A stretch of DNA of 64,000 nt from MWCO01 sp964488865 (GTDB lineage Bacteria > Myxococcota_A > Polyangia > Polyangiales > Polyangiaceae): positions 69,523 to 133,522 of the forward strand of contig CAZAWR010000016.1 in the NCBI GenBank assembly GCA_964488865.1, in the 5' to 3' direction. The first letter of the stretch is position 1, and every line of letters begins with the position of its first letter. Positions 16,547-24,478 of this stretch are shown here, piece after piece. Made by a program: the position numbers and the translations under genes. The notes under the pieces were generated by a model. It saw only the letters and a program-made list of their open reading frames with translations, made no database searches and had not been told where the DNA came from.

Positions 16547-19078
16547 CTACCGCAGCTTCCCAGGTGCCGGCGGTCGAGCAGCCCTTCCATCTTCCGGCCA
16601 CGCGTGCTTCGGATATCGCCTGCACAGCTGTGTCCGGAGCTTGGGGTAGTGCTGCGCCCAGAACCCGGCCAGATCACTCGTCACTTGCACCGCCCGCTGG
16701 TTCGGCGCCAGCAGGTGCAGCGTCACCGCCACGTGGCCCTCCGCCACCCGCGGACCGTCGACCATCCCGAAGAAGTCCTGCAAGCGCGACGCCCCCCACG
16801 GCGGCTTGCCCTGCTCGTAGTGGATGCGGAGCTCCCGTCCTCCCGGCAAGCGCACAGAGGGCGGCGCGAAACGATCGAGCCGCTGCACCTGGCCCTGGGA
16901 CAGACACGCTCGCACCGCGTGCAGCAACCCGGCATCATGCAGCTCACGCAGGCACCGCTTCCCTTCGCAAAGCTCCCGGAGCTTGGCCTGCGCGAACGCC
17001 AGGTCCATCGCGGGAACGTCATGCCCGAGGTCCCGCAAGAACGCGACGCGCCCGAGCAGCGAATCCAACTCACCCTCTGGGGCGAATGTGTGCACCCCCA
17101 GCGCGATCGCCTCGCTGGCGAGCACCTGAGACGCCTCGGGGGACACCGACCTTGGGTTGCGCGACTCGTCCAGGGTGAGGCCGCGGTACGTCAGGCGCTC
17201 CACGGTCTCGACGCACTGCCTTCCCGCGTTCCAGCGATGCTCCTCGGACTCCTCGACCCGATCGGGAAAGACATCGAGCAGGCACGCGGGGTCGATGGCG
17301 CACAGGGAACGCACCATGAGGCGTCGTGTCTTTCCTTCGCGCCGCTCCTCGGCGTCGACCGCCACGAGAAACTCGGGCACGCTCCACTCGTCCGCGTCGA
17401 CGACGGCGAGCCCTCCTCCCGCCAGGGCCACCTCGCGTCCCCGGACCTTCCTCGCCACCCTATCGGGATAGCCAGCCAGCACGCACGTGCGCAGGGCATC
17501 CTCCGCGTTCGAAGGCGGGGGCGACGCGTGGCGGGAGCACGCGAGCAGGCTTCTTCGTACCTTGTCCACTTCCCGTGCGGCTCGCGGGTCCACACCCAGG
17601 ACGCGCAGCGTGCGATCGGAAAACCGATCGCTCGCGGCCTCGCGGAAAAGGTCGAGGGAATCCAGAAGATCCGCTGAGCCCTTGTCGCCCCTTGCCCCGG
17701 GACCGGTCATCGTGGAGCGACGGCTCAGTGCGATGTCCCGCTCGCCGATGAGCGCGGCCAAGGTCGCGGCTTGATTGACGACCCCGCGCCGTTCGGCCTC
17801 GACCAGGATGCGCGCTACCCGGGGGTGGGTGGGAAAGCGCAGGAGGCTATGTCCGATTTCGGATAGGGATCCGTCGGGACGGAGGGCGCCGAGGTCGGAA
17901 AGGAGCGCATCCGCGGCGGCCCAGGCCCCCGGTTCCGGCGGGTCGAGCCAGGGGAAGGCGTGGACGTCGGTCGCACCCAAGCCCCGCACCATCAGCGCCG
18001 CTTCCGTGAGGTCCGACCGGCGCACCTCGGGCGGGTCGTGGTCCGGGCGACGCATCCAGTCCGCTTCCGAGAACAAGCGCAAGCAGCGGCCGGGGCGTGT
18101 TCTTCCCGCGCGCCCGGTGCGCTGGGTCACGGAGGCCTTGCTGACGGGTGCCACCTGAAGGGTAGGGAGGCCGGACCAGGGGGCATGGCCCGCGATGCGC
18201 GCGAGCCCGCTGTCGATGACGGCGACCACGCCGTCGATGGTGACGGAGCTTTCCGCGACGTTGGTCGACAGAATGATCTTTGGCTTGTCGCTCGGGGCGA
18301 GGGCTCGGTCTTGTTCTGCCGAAGGCAGGTTGCCGTGCAGGGTCACCACGTCGAAGCCAAAACTGAGGGCCACCGGCTCGCAGGCTTCTCCCGCCTTGCG
18401 GATCTCCGCGGCGCCGGGCAAAAACACCAGCACGTGACCGTCGAGCCCCTCGCGCGCCATCGTCCGGATCGCGGACGCCACACGCAGGGGCAAGGGCCGA
18501 TCGTCCGGCGGGTTGGAGAACGCGACGGCCACGTCGAAGCGCTTGCCCTCGGCGTGGACGCGGCCGCAGGGGGCGAGGAAGGCGTCGAGCGGGGAAGCGT
18601 CGAGGGTGGCGGACATCACCACGAGGCGCAGGTCGGGCCGGGTCGTGCGTTGCAGGTGAAGGACCCATCCGAGGGCGAGGTCGGCGTGCAGGTGGCGCTC
18701 GTGAAACTCGTCGAGGACCACGACCCCCACCCCGCGGAGTGTGGGATCCGAGAGGAGTTGCCGCGCGAATACGCCTTCGGTGACGTAGCGCAAGCGGGTG
18801 GAGGGGCTCACGACCGACTCGAAGCGGACCTGGTAGCCGATGGTCGCGCCCACGCTTTCGCCCCGCTCGCCGGCCACGTGCTGGGCCGCGAACCGCGCCG
18901 CGATTCTGCGGGGCTCCACGACCACGACCTCGCCTTGGGTGGCGTGGGTATCGACGAGGTAGGGAGGGATGCGGGTGGTCTTGCCGGAGCCTGGGGGGGC
19001 CTCGACGAGGACGCGGGGGTGCGTGCGGAGGGCGGCTCCGATCTCCGGCAAGACGTCGTCGATGGGCAGGGGTTGCAT
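16547..19078 (-). CDS. hrpB: ATP-dependent helicase HrpB
   Basis: An 843-aa DEAH-box (superfamily 2) RNA helicase. Motifs in order: Walker A APPGSGKTTRIP at about residue 30; VVEPRRIAARFAAQHVA (motif Ia); VVLDEFHERHLHADL, the DEFHER box typical of HrpB; MSATLD (motif III); STNVAESSVTIDG (motif V); QRTGRAGRTRPGRCLRLF (motif VI). The C-terminal HrpB-specific extension is present and ends with the characteristic region LLAPNQRAVQVTSDLAGFW and HAWPEDGR. The length is normal. HrpB proteins are implicated in RNA metabolism, but their exact substrate is unsettled. The start at 19078 gives MQPLPIDDVLPEI, a standard HrpB opening. Confidence 0.95.
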   Translation of the reverse strand: MQPLPIDDVLPEIGAALRTHPRVLVEAPPGSGKTTRIPPYLVDTHATQGEVVVVEPRRIAARFAAQHVAGERGESVGATIGYQVRFESVVSPSTRLRYVTEGVFARQLLSDPTLRGVGVVVLDEFHERHLHADLALGWVLHLQRTTRPDLRLVVMSATLDASPLDAFLAPCGRVHAEGKRFDVAVAFSNPPDDRPLPLRVASAIRTMAREGLDGHVLVFLPGAAEIRKAGEACEPVALSFGFDVVTLHGNLPSAEQDRALAPSDKPKIILSTNVAESSVTIDGVVAVIDSGLARIAGHAPWSGLPTLQVAPVSKASVTQRTGRAGRTRPGRCLRLFSEADWMRRPDHDPPEVRRSDLTEAALMVRGLGATDVHAFPWLDPPEPGAWAAADALLSDLGALRPDGSLSEIGHSLLRFPTHPRVARILVEAERRGVVNQAATLAALIGERDIALSRRSTMTGPGARGDKGSADLLDSLDLFREAASDRFSDRTLRVLGVDPRAAREVDKVRRSLLACSRHASPPPSNAEDALRTCVLAGYPDRVARKVRGREVALAGGGLAVVDADEWSVPEFLVAVDAEERREGKTRRLMVRSLCAIDPACLLDVFPDRVEESEEHRWNAGRQCVETVERLTYRGLTLDESRNPRSVSPEASQVLASEAIALGVHTFAPEGELDSLLGRVAFLRDLGHDVPAMDLAFAQAKLRELCEGKRCLRELHDAGLLHAVRACLSQGQVQRLDRFAPPSVRLPGGRELRIHYEQGKPPWGASRLQDFFGMVDGPRVAEGHVAVTLHLLAPNQRAVQVTSDLAGFWAQHYPKLRTQLCRRYPKHAWPEDGRAARPPAPGKLR

Positions 19079-19150
19079 GGCCGAACCACTACATCACGGA
19101 AGCCCCCTACCTGGGGCTCGCGATCGGGTACGCCTTCTGAGTTGCGGACG

Positions 19151-19187
19151 TTGACAACCGGTGTGTGGCGGGGCCAGCATCGTCGGG
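19151..19187 (+). promoter_or_regulatory. Possible sigma-70 promoter upstream of small lipoprotein
   Basis: TTGACA at 19151-19156, about 105 bp before the start at 19261, matches a consensus -35 box. The expected -10 position holds only GC-rich sequence, so this is weak. Confidence 0.25.
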
Positions 19188-19260
19188 CATCAGGGCGCGT
19201 GGAAGAAATCCTGCGGAGCTTCGTCCAACGTGCCATCGGAGTCGGAAGGAAGTTGGAACC

Positions 19261-19479
19261 ATGAAGAACGTCTTGCTCGTCAGCTTGGCCTTGGTATTCA
19301 CCGTGTTTGCCGTCGGTTGCTACATCGTTGCCGCACCGCCCGCGGAGAAGGCGCCTGCTGCTACGCCCGTTCCCACCCCGGCGGCCACTCCCGTGGCATC
19401 CTCGGCCGAGCCTGCGAAGCCGCCCGTTCCGAGGATTTTCGGCGGCTCCTCGCCGGCCGACGCGGGCGCGACGGACTGA
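19261..19479 (+). CDS. Small Pro/Ala-rich lipoprotein
   Basis: A 72-aa protein. The signal peptide (MKNVLLVSLALVFTVFAVGC) ends in an FAVGC lipobox, and the mature part is only ~53 residues of Ala/Pro/Thr low complexity ending FGGSSPADAGATD. GGAAGGAAG lies upstream of the ATG at 19261, which sets the start within a longer open frame. Such short tethered peptides are common in myxobacteria and have no recognisable fold. It is convergent with the radical SAM gene, whose stop lies 22 bp away. Confidence 0.7.
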   Translation: MKNVLLVSLALVFTVFAVGCYIVAAPPAEKAPAATPVPTPAATPVASSAEPAKPPVPRIFGGSSPADAGATD

Positions 19480-19501
19480 GGTCGCGTTCTGACTCTGTTT
19501 C

Positions 19502-20623
19502 TCAGGTCACGATAGGCAGGTGCTTGGCCGCAGACCGGTCGGCGTCGTCGCCCTTGGCCTGGGATTGTCGCCAGTAGCAGTAGGGGTTGTCACGCACGAA
19601 GCGGTCCCGGGCCACGTTGCCCCAAGTGCATCCGCCCCGGCAGACCTCTGCGTAGTCACACGTCCGGCAGAAGCCCCCGAGGTTGTCCAGCGTGAAGTCC
19701 CGGTTGTAGGAGAAGGCCCCTTCGCGGAACCAGATCTCCTTGAGCGGCTTCTCGCGGATGTTGCCCTCGAGGAACATGTCTTCGCCGTTCATGATCGACG
19801 GCAGCGACAGGCACCCCTTGATGCCTCCGTTGCTCTCGATGCCGATCACGGACAGGCCCGCGGGGCAGCCGGTCCAGAACGGGATCGGGTCCCGTGGGTC
19901 TCGCAGCATGTTCTCGGGCTCGCCGTAGTACCCGATGTTGTGGCCCGGGTAGACCCGCGGCGTGCGCCCGTCGCGACAGAGCTTCGCGATGCGCGGCACC
20001 AGCGTCCGCATCTCCTCGGGCGCCAGCACCAGATCAGGATGGTCCGCCAAGTTTCCGGTCGCTGTGCCCACCTGCAGCTGCCACCGCTCCACACCGTGCT
20101 CTCGCAGCACGTCTCGAAGTGGCTCCAACTCGTCCACGTTGCGACGGTAGATCGTGGTGACGGCGCTCGCATGAACCCCTGCTCGGTGGCACGAATCCAT
20201 GTTCTCGAGGATCTTTCGCCAGAGCCCCTTGTGACCGCGCAGGTAGTCGTGGCTCTCTTCCAGCCCGTCGAGGGAGAAGGCCACGCTCTCGAGACCGAGG
20301 GTCTTGAACGTCTGGGTCACCTGGTCGGACCAAGCCAGGCCGTTGGTGACCATCCCGACCGTCACGCCCAGGTCGATGAGCTTCTGTGCGATGATCGGCC
20401 AGTCCTCCCGGAGAAGCGGCTCTCCGCCTCCCAGGGTCAGTCGACGGCATCCCAGGGCGGCGAGGTCCTCGCAGAGCTTCAAGGCCTCGCCCAGGGACAG
20501 CTCGTCCGTGCGCTTCTTGCCAGCCCGTGAGCCGCAGTGGCGACACTGCAAGTTGCACCGGAGCGTGAGCTCCCAGACGGCAACCCGCGGTCGATACCCG
20601 AACTTCTTGTGCAGCTTGATCAT
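19502..20623 (-). CDS. Radical SAM/SPASM-domain peptide maturase
   Basis: A 373-aa radical SAM protein. The SAM-cluster CxxxCxxC is Cys23, Cys27 and Cys30 in TLRCNLQCRHCGS. GGGEPLLREDW is the SAM-binding GGE motif. The C-terminus has the complete 7-Cys SPASM pattern: Cys253-x12-G-x4-Cys271, then Cys319-x2-Cys322-x5-Cys328-x3-Cys332, and Cys349. SPASM enzymes usually modify peptides or proteins (sactipeptide, cyclophane, sulfatase maturases). The start codon overlaps the stop of the repeat lipoprotein upstream (ATGA), which indicates translational coupling and makes that lipoprotein the obvious substrate. It is not a standard anSME: no sulfatase gene is nearby. The chemistry is unknown. Confidence 0.9.
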   Translation of the reverse strand: MIKLHKKFGYRPRVAVWELTLRCNLQCRHCGSRAGKKRTDELSLGEALKLCEDLAALGCRRLTLGGGEPLLREDWPIIAQKLIDLGVTVGMVTNGLAWSDQVTQTFKTLGLESVAFSLDGLEESHDYLRGHKGLWRKILENMDSCHRAGVHASAVTTIYRRNVDELEPLRDVLREHGVERWQLQVGTATGNLADHPDLVLAPEEMRTLVPRIAKLCRDGRTPRVYPGHNIGYYGEPENMLRDPRDPIPFWTGCPAGLSVIGIESNGGIKGCLSLPSIMNGEDMFLEGNIREKPLKEIWFREGAFSYNRDFTLDNLGGFCRTCDYAEVCRGGCTWGNVARDRFVRDNPYCYWRQSQAKGDDADRSAAKHLPIVT

Positions 20624-21528
20624 GGCGCCGAGTAGAGCCCGCCCGTGCAGCCCGGCGCGTTCACACAGTCCGCGTCCGCACAGTCGATCTGGCCGTCCCC
20701 ATCGTTGTCGGCACCGTCGTCGCACTCCTTCTCGTAAGGAATGCCGTAGAGCGTGCCCGAGCAGCCCGGGGCGTTGTAGCAGTCCGAATCCAGACAGTCG
20801 ATCTTGCCATCGCCGTCGTTGTCCGCCCCGTCCGCACACTCCTTCTCGAACGGGATGCCGTACAACGTGCCCTGACAGATGGGTGCGTTGAAGCAGTCCG
20901 CATCCTCGCAGTCCACCTTGCCGTCGCCGTCGTCGTCCTGCTGGTTTCCGCAGTCCGTCTCGTAAGGAATGCCGTACAGCATGCCTTGGCAGACCGGCGC
21001 GTTGAAGCAGTCCGAGTCCGCACAGTCCACGTCGCCGTCCCCATCGTCGTCCTGCTGGTTGGTGCAATCGTCCTCGTACGGAATGCCGTAGAGAATGCCT
21101 TCGCACCCGGGCGCGTTCGCGCAGTCCTCGTCCTCGCAGTCCACCTTGCCGTCGCCGTCGTCGTCCTGCTGGTTGGTGCAGTCGTCCTCGTAGGGAATCC
21201 CGTAGAGCAGCCCGCTGCAGCCCGGCGTGTTGAAGCAATCCGAGTCGACGCAGTCGATGGCCCCGTCGCCGTCGTTGTCCTGCCCGTCACCGCAGTCCTT
21301 CTCGAACGGAATGCCGTACAGCTCTCCCGAGCAGCCCGGCGCGTTGTAGCAGTCCGAGTCCGCACAGTCGGCCGCCCCGTCGCCGTCGTTGTCCAAGCCG
21401 TCGCTACAGTCCTTCTCGAAGGGAATGCCGTACAGCTCACCGGAACAACCAGGGGCGTTGTAGCAATCGGAGTCGCTGCAATCGATGGCGCCGTCGTTGT
21501 CGTTGTCGAGGCCGTCGTTGCAGATCTC
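20620..21528 (-). repeat. Eight tandem ~114-nt coding repeats
   Basis: In-frame repeats of 114 nt encoding the DNDGDG/LYGIPYE unit. Repeats 1-2 and 4-5 are the closest pairs, which suggests expansion by recent duplication. The last unit is truncated and its motif changed. Confidence 0.85.
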
Positions 21529-21789
21529 ATCGTCCCCGCTCTGTCCCCCGGTGCCCGCCTGGCCTCCCGCGCCGGCGGTTCCGCCTGACCCGCCCTCTCC
21601 CGACGGGTCGTCCTTGCCGATGTTCTCGTCCCCGCATGCGGCCATGCCCAAGGTCAGCCCCACGGCCACCGGGACGGCGATGGCGGCCTTGCGGAACCGT
21701 TGCCAGGAAGGGATCTTCCGGCTGCCTCGGTCCATCTCCCCACAGACCTGCTCAAGATAGTCTTTGATCAACTTCGCCTGATCGTTCAT
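20620..21789 (-). CDS. Eight-repeat Cys-rich lipoprotein with LYGIP(F/Y)E motifs, likely substrate of the coupled radical SAM enzyme
   Basis: A 389-aa protein. Residues 1-33 are a charged, helical leader (MNDQAKLIKDYLEQVCGEMD...) unusually long for a lipoprotein signal. A hydrophobic segment follows, with an MAAC lipobox (Cys52), then a GGSGGTAGAGGQ linker. From about residue 88 to the end are eight ~38-residue repeats: (D/E)C-xx-x-DNDGDG-x-x-DC-x-D-x-DC-x-NAPGC-xG-x-LYGIP(F/Y)E(K/D/T). Each has four Cys (32 in total) and an acidic DNDGDG loop of the calcium-binding type. Seven copies keep LYGIP(F/Y)E; the last is LYSAP at the C-terminus. YG-x-P motifs are, from memory, typical of radical-SAM-associated lipoproteins. 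The stop overlaps the maturase start. It is probably a multi-core modified surface protein. Confidence 0.85.
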   Translation of the reverse strand: MNDQAKLIKDYLEQVCGEMDRGSRKIPSWQRFRKAAIAVPVAVGLTLGMAACGDENIGKDDPSGEGGSGGTAGAGGQAGTGGQSGDDEICNDGLDNDNDGAIDCSDSDCYNAPGCSGELYGIPFEKDCSDGLDNDGDGAADCADSDCYNAPGCSGELYGIPFEKDCGDGQDNDGDGAIDCVDSDCFNTPGCSGLLYGIPYEDDCTNQQDDDGDGKVDCEDEDCANAPGCEGILYGIPYEDDCTNQQDDDGDGDVDCADSDCFNAPVCQGMLYGIPYETDCGNQQDDDGDGKVDCEDADCFNAPICQGTLYGIPFEKECADGADNDGDGKIDCLDSDCYNAPGCSGTLYGIPYEKECDDGADNDGDGQIDCADADCVNAPGCTGGLYSAP

Positions 21790-21888
21790 GTGATGACTCC
21801 CGTAAGTGACGTTTCGGAGTATTTCTCCAGGCGGGTGCGCTCAGCGATGTGTGGCCGCGGGGGACAGTATCCGTGAGGAAATCGACGG

Positions 21889-22614
21889 TCAAGGCATGGG
21901 GCACGCCGTGCGGACGCGAGGCGCGTGCGGTGACGAAGGCCACTTCGCAAGGAATTCGCCAGCTAGCTGTCGCGCTTCGTCGGTCTGTCCCAGCCGGCAG
22001 AGCGCGAAGATGCGCACGGCCGCGCGCTCCTGATCGAGGGCTGAGCTGTCCGCGGGAGCTGCGTCCCGGTCGAGCACGTCGAGCGCTTCGTTCGCCTTGC
22101 CTTCGCGCAGGGCCGTATGAGCCTCCCGCAACGACTCGACCTCCGAGGCGAGGGAAGGACCCTCCGGGACCTTGGCGGGCGCCGGCGCATGCTTGGGAAG
22201 CTCCACCGTGGGGGCGATCTCGGCGGGCGGTTGGGGCTCGACCGTCTCGGACGGGACGCGCACTTCGCTCGCCACGGGCGGAGGTGCAACGGGCGCGGCC
22301 ACCGACACGACGACCTCAGGGGAAGGCGCTGCCGGTTCGTGCGCCACGTAAGCTCCGATGCCGATGGCCGCCACGGCGGAGAGAACCACGAGGCCCTTGG
22401 GCAGCAGTCCCACGAGCAGCCCCGTTCCAGCGGCATGCGAGGCTCCGGCGGCCGCTGCCTTTCCTGCCGAGGTCGCCACCCCCACCGTGGCCGCCCCCGC
22501 GCCGAGGCGAAGGACGAGCGAAGACCGAACACGTTTCCGATCGTGCGGGGAGGGGTCGTCACCGCCCTGGGCCGCCTCGATGATGCTTCTGGCTTCCGGG
22601 CTCAATCCGCTCAT
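21889..22614 (-). CDS. Single-pass membrane protein with C-terminal TPR-like region, coupled to sigma factor
   Basis: A 241-aa protein starting MSGLSPEARSIIEAAQGGDDPS, whose start overlaps the sigma-factor stop (ATGA). Residues about 30-90 are small-residue-rich, with a transmembrane helix (KGLVVLSAVAAIGIGAYVA). A Pro/Glu-rich periplasmic stretch follows, then TPR-like helices (SLREAHTALREGKANEALDVLDR; QERAAVRIFALCRLGQTDEARQLAGEFL) ending in a Cys (RTACPMP). The position directly after an ECF sigma gene suggests an anti-sigma or signal-relay partner, as in myxobacterial sigma clusters of this shape. It has no recognisable ZAS zinc motif, so classical anti-sigma activity is not shown. Confidence 0.75.
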   Translation of the reverse strand: MSGLSPEARSIIEAAQGGDDPSPHDRKRVRSSLVLRLGAGAATVGVATSAGKAAAAGASHAAGTGLLVGLLPKGLVVLSAVAAIGIGAYVAHEPAAPSPEVVVSVAAPVAPPPVASEVRVPSETVEPQPPAEIAPTVELPKHAPAPAKVPEGPSLASEVESLREAHTALREGKANEALDVLDRDAAPADSSALDQERAAVRIFALCRLGQTDEARQLAGEFLAKWPSSPHAPRVRTACPMP

Positions 22615-23216
22615 CCGACCCTCCGCTGCTCCCGCGCCCGGTACCGGGCAACGGACTCGTTGAAGGCTTGCCTTGCGGTGCGTAGTCGCGAGTACACCGT
22701 GTTCGTGTTGACCCCCAAAGCCTGCGCCGCCGCCGGGATGCTCATCTGCTCGAGCTCGACGAGGATGAACACCTCTCGCTTCTGCCAGTCGAGTTGCTCC
22801 AGCAAGTCGTACAGCACGCGCACCGCGTCCGCGTGTTCCGCACACTCCTGGGGCGTCGGCCCGCGCACGTCCACGAGGTCTTCGACGTCGGGCACTTCCT
22901 GCCCTCGCGCGCGGGGATCTTTCCGACGCGTCTTGCGGCGTGCGTCGCGCACGACGTTCGCCAGGATCCCGTAGAGCCAGCAGCGCACCGAGGATCGACC
23001 CTCGAACTCCGCGAGCCGGCGGTGGACGACCAAGAACACGTCCTGCACGGCGTCGTCCACGCTTTCGCAGGGCACGCCGAGCCGTCGGACATTGCGCCAT
23101 ACGAACGGGAAGTGCTGCTCGTACACCGTGTCGAACTCCAGCGCCTTCTCGACCGACGTAACCCTTGAGGGCGCGACGAGCGCGGGGGTGGTGTCGGGAG
23201 TCGCGTGAGAGGGCAT
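22611..23216 (-). CDS. ECF-type RNA polymerase sigma factor
   Basis: A 201-aa ECF sigma factor. Region 2 is at about residues 28-95 (FDTVYEQHFPFVWRNVRRLGV, DDAVQDVFLVVHRRLAEF, SVRCWLYGILANVVRDARRK). Region 4 is at about 135-190 (LEQLDWQKREVFILVELEQMSIPAAAQALGV, then NTVYSRLRTARQAFNESV) with the helix-turn-helix. A basic linker of RKTRRKDPRARG type separates them. It is coupled to the downstream membrane protein by an ATGA overlap and follows an envelope protein gene by 41 bp, which suggests that it senses envelope stress and controls its own cluster. The target promoters cannot be read here. Confidence 0.9.
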   Translation of the reverse strand: MPSHATPDTTPALVAPSRVTSVEKALEFDTVYEQHFPFVWRNVRRLGVPCESVDDAVQDVFLVVHRRLAEFEGRSSVRCWLYGILANVVRDARRKTRRKDPRARGQEVPDVEDLVDVRGPTPQECAEHADAVRVLYDLLEQLDWQKREVFILVELEQMSIPAAAQALGVNTNTVYSRLRTARQAFNESVARYRAREQRRVG

Positions 23217-23257
23217 GGGGACGCTATGTCGTAGGTGGCCGAGAAGGGGATGATCCG

Positions 23258-24313
23258 TCACCGAAAGTGTAGCTGAGGACCGAAGGAGAGTCGGCCGGTC
23301 ACGGGCGACGCGCGATGCACCTGGCCGTAGGGGTCGAGGTCGAAGCCCGGTCGTTTCAGGGGAATGCCGCCGGATGCTTCGAGCCGCAGGGAGAGCGCGG
23401 ACCCGAGGGGCCAGGTGCCTACCACGCCGGGGGTGATGGACAGCCACAGCGGGTCGGCCTTGCTCGGGTCGGTCACGCCGAACCCGCGCGCGCGGAAGAG
23501 GCCTGCTTCGAGACCGCCGCACAGGTCGAGTGTCGGCGAGCGCATCCGGACTGCTTGGCAGAGCGTCAGGCCAGCCGCGGCGAGGTCGAAGTCGCCGCCC
23601 GCCGAGGAAGGGGTTCGCAAGTGGGTGGTCTGTTCGGAGAGGAACACCGCCCGAGCCTCGAGTCGCAGGCCGCCGCGGGACCCTGTCACGCCAGCCCCGA
23701 ACCATGTTGCCGTCCTCGGCAAGGTTCCTGCGTCGAGACCGGCCATCACCATGATCGCGCCATGCCACGGGAGGGGGACATCGGGCGGGTTTGGTGCTGG
23801 GACCGCGGGGAGGGGAGGCGCCGTTTCGACGACCGGTCCGGGCGTGACCACGACGGGCGAGGGAACGTGGGTCGGGTCCCAACGCGGCGTCTCGGGGACC
23901 GTCTCCGGGGCCGCGCGTGCGGCGACCGCCTCCGGGTCCACTGCGACGGCAAGGATCAAGGCCGTGGCATCGGCGATGGCCTGACAGCTTTCCCCGTCGA
24001 CACGACGCTCGCCGGTCGTGGGGCCGGTCTGCGTGCGGATCTCCACGTGCCAGATCGCGTCCTCGCCTCGCCAAGCGCGGGCCGAGGCTCGAACGTGGCT
24101 TGCCGTTTCCGTGGGGCCCCCGAGCAGGTCGGCCACTTGGGTTTCGAGCCGCGCCTGCGTGGGGCACTCCGCGGGGGCAGTCCAGGTCAGATGAAGCAGT
24201 CCTCCCAGAGAGCTCTCGGCATAGGCGATCCCCGAGACAGACAACGCGACGACGACACCGGCGGCAACGTCTCCGCACCTCAAACCCCGCAGAAAACTAG
24301 GAACTAGGAACAC
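23258..24313 (-). CDS. Secreted or outer-membrane protein of the sigma-factor cluster
   Basis: About 351 aa. The signal peptide is recognisable (VVVALSVSGIAYA|ES), but the start is uncertain: a GTG at 24313 is used, TTG codons closer in are possible, and the Met at 24442 lies in repeat DNA. The N-terminal ~110 residues have a domain with two Cys (AECPTQARLETQVADLLGG; DGESCQAIADATALIL). A Pro-rich linker follows, then a C-terminal region of alternating strands (GGLRLEARAVFLSE; SLRLEASGGIPL) ending in FGPQLHFR, whose final aromatic residue fits an outer-membrane beta-barrel. It lies just upstream of the sigma gene on the same strand. Comparable proteins accompany ECF sigma genes in other myxobacteria (from memory). 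Confidence 0.7.
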   Translation of the reverse strand: MFLVPSFLRGLRCGDVAAGVVVALSVSGIAYAESSLGGLLHLTWTAPAECPTQARLETQVADLLGGPTETASHVRASARAWRGEDAIWHVEIRTQTGPTTGERRVDGESCQAIADATALILAVAVDPEAVAARAAPETVPETPRWDPTHVPSPVVVTPGPVVETAPPLPAVPAPNPPDVPLPWHGAIMVMAGLDAGTLPRTATWFGAGVTGSRGGLRLEARAVFLSEQTTHLRTPSSAGGDFDLAAAGLTLCQAVRMRSPTLDLCGGLEAGLFRARGFGVTDPSKADPLWLSITPGVVGTWPLGSALSLRLEASGGIPLKRPGFDLDPYGQVHRASPVTGRLSFGPQLHFR

Positions 24314-24437
24314 GGGAAGTCGAACAGCGAATGCAAATCGGACCAGAAAAGAAGCACGCGTGTTGCCAACTCCTACAACGAGAGGCGGATCCGGCCATTC
24401 CGTGTTCGCGTTCCTCTTCCTAGTTCCTAGTTTCTGG
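24290..24437. repeat. Inverted repeat with CTAGTTCCTAG core
   Basis: The arm at 24290-24316 (AGAAAACTAGGAACTAGGAA and onward) and the arm at 24400-24437 (TTCCTAGTTCCTAGTTTCTGG) are inverted copies about 85 bp apart, each with an internal GGAACTAGGAACTAG-type tandem. They cover the gap between the sigma cluster and the S9 peptidase gene and make the start of the envelope protein hard to place. Confidence 0.6.
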
Positions 24438-24478
24438 TGCACGCGTCGCCCCTCCGTGCCCTTAGTGACTCACGGTCC

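Noticed and set aside
20620..21528. CRISPR or MopE-type metal-binding array
   Set aside because: The repeats are 114-nt coding units with no spacers. They resemble DNDGDG calcium-binding repeats, but the linked radical SAM gene and LYGIP motif are the more specific signal.
22117..22974. Plus-strand frame of 285 codons
   Set aside because: It is opposite the sigma factor and its partner; its composition is a shadow.
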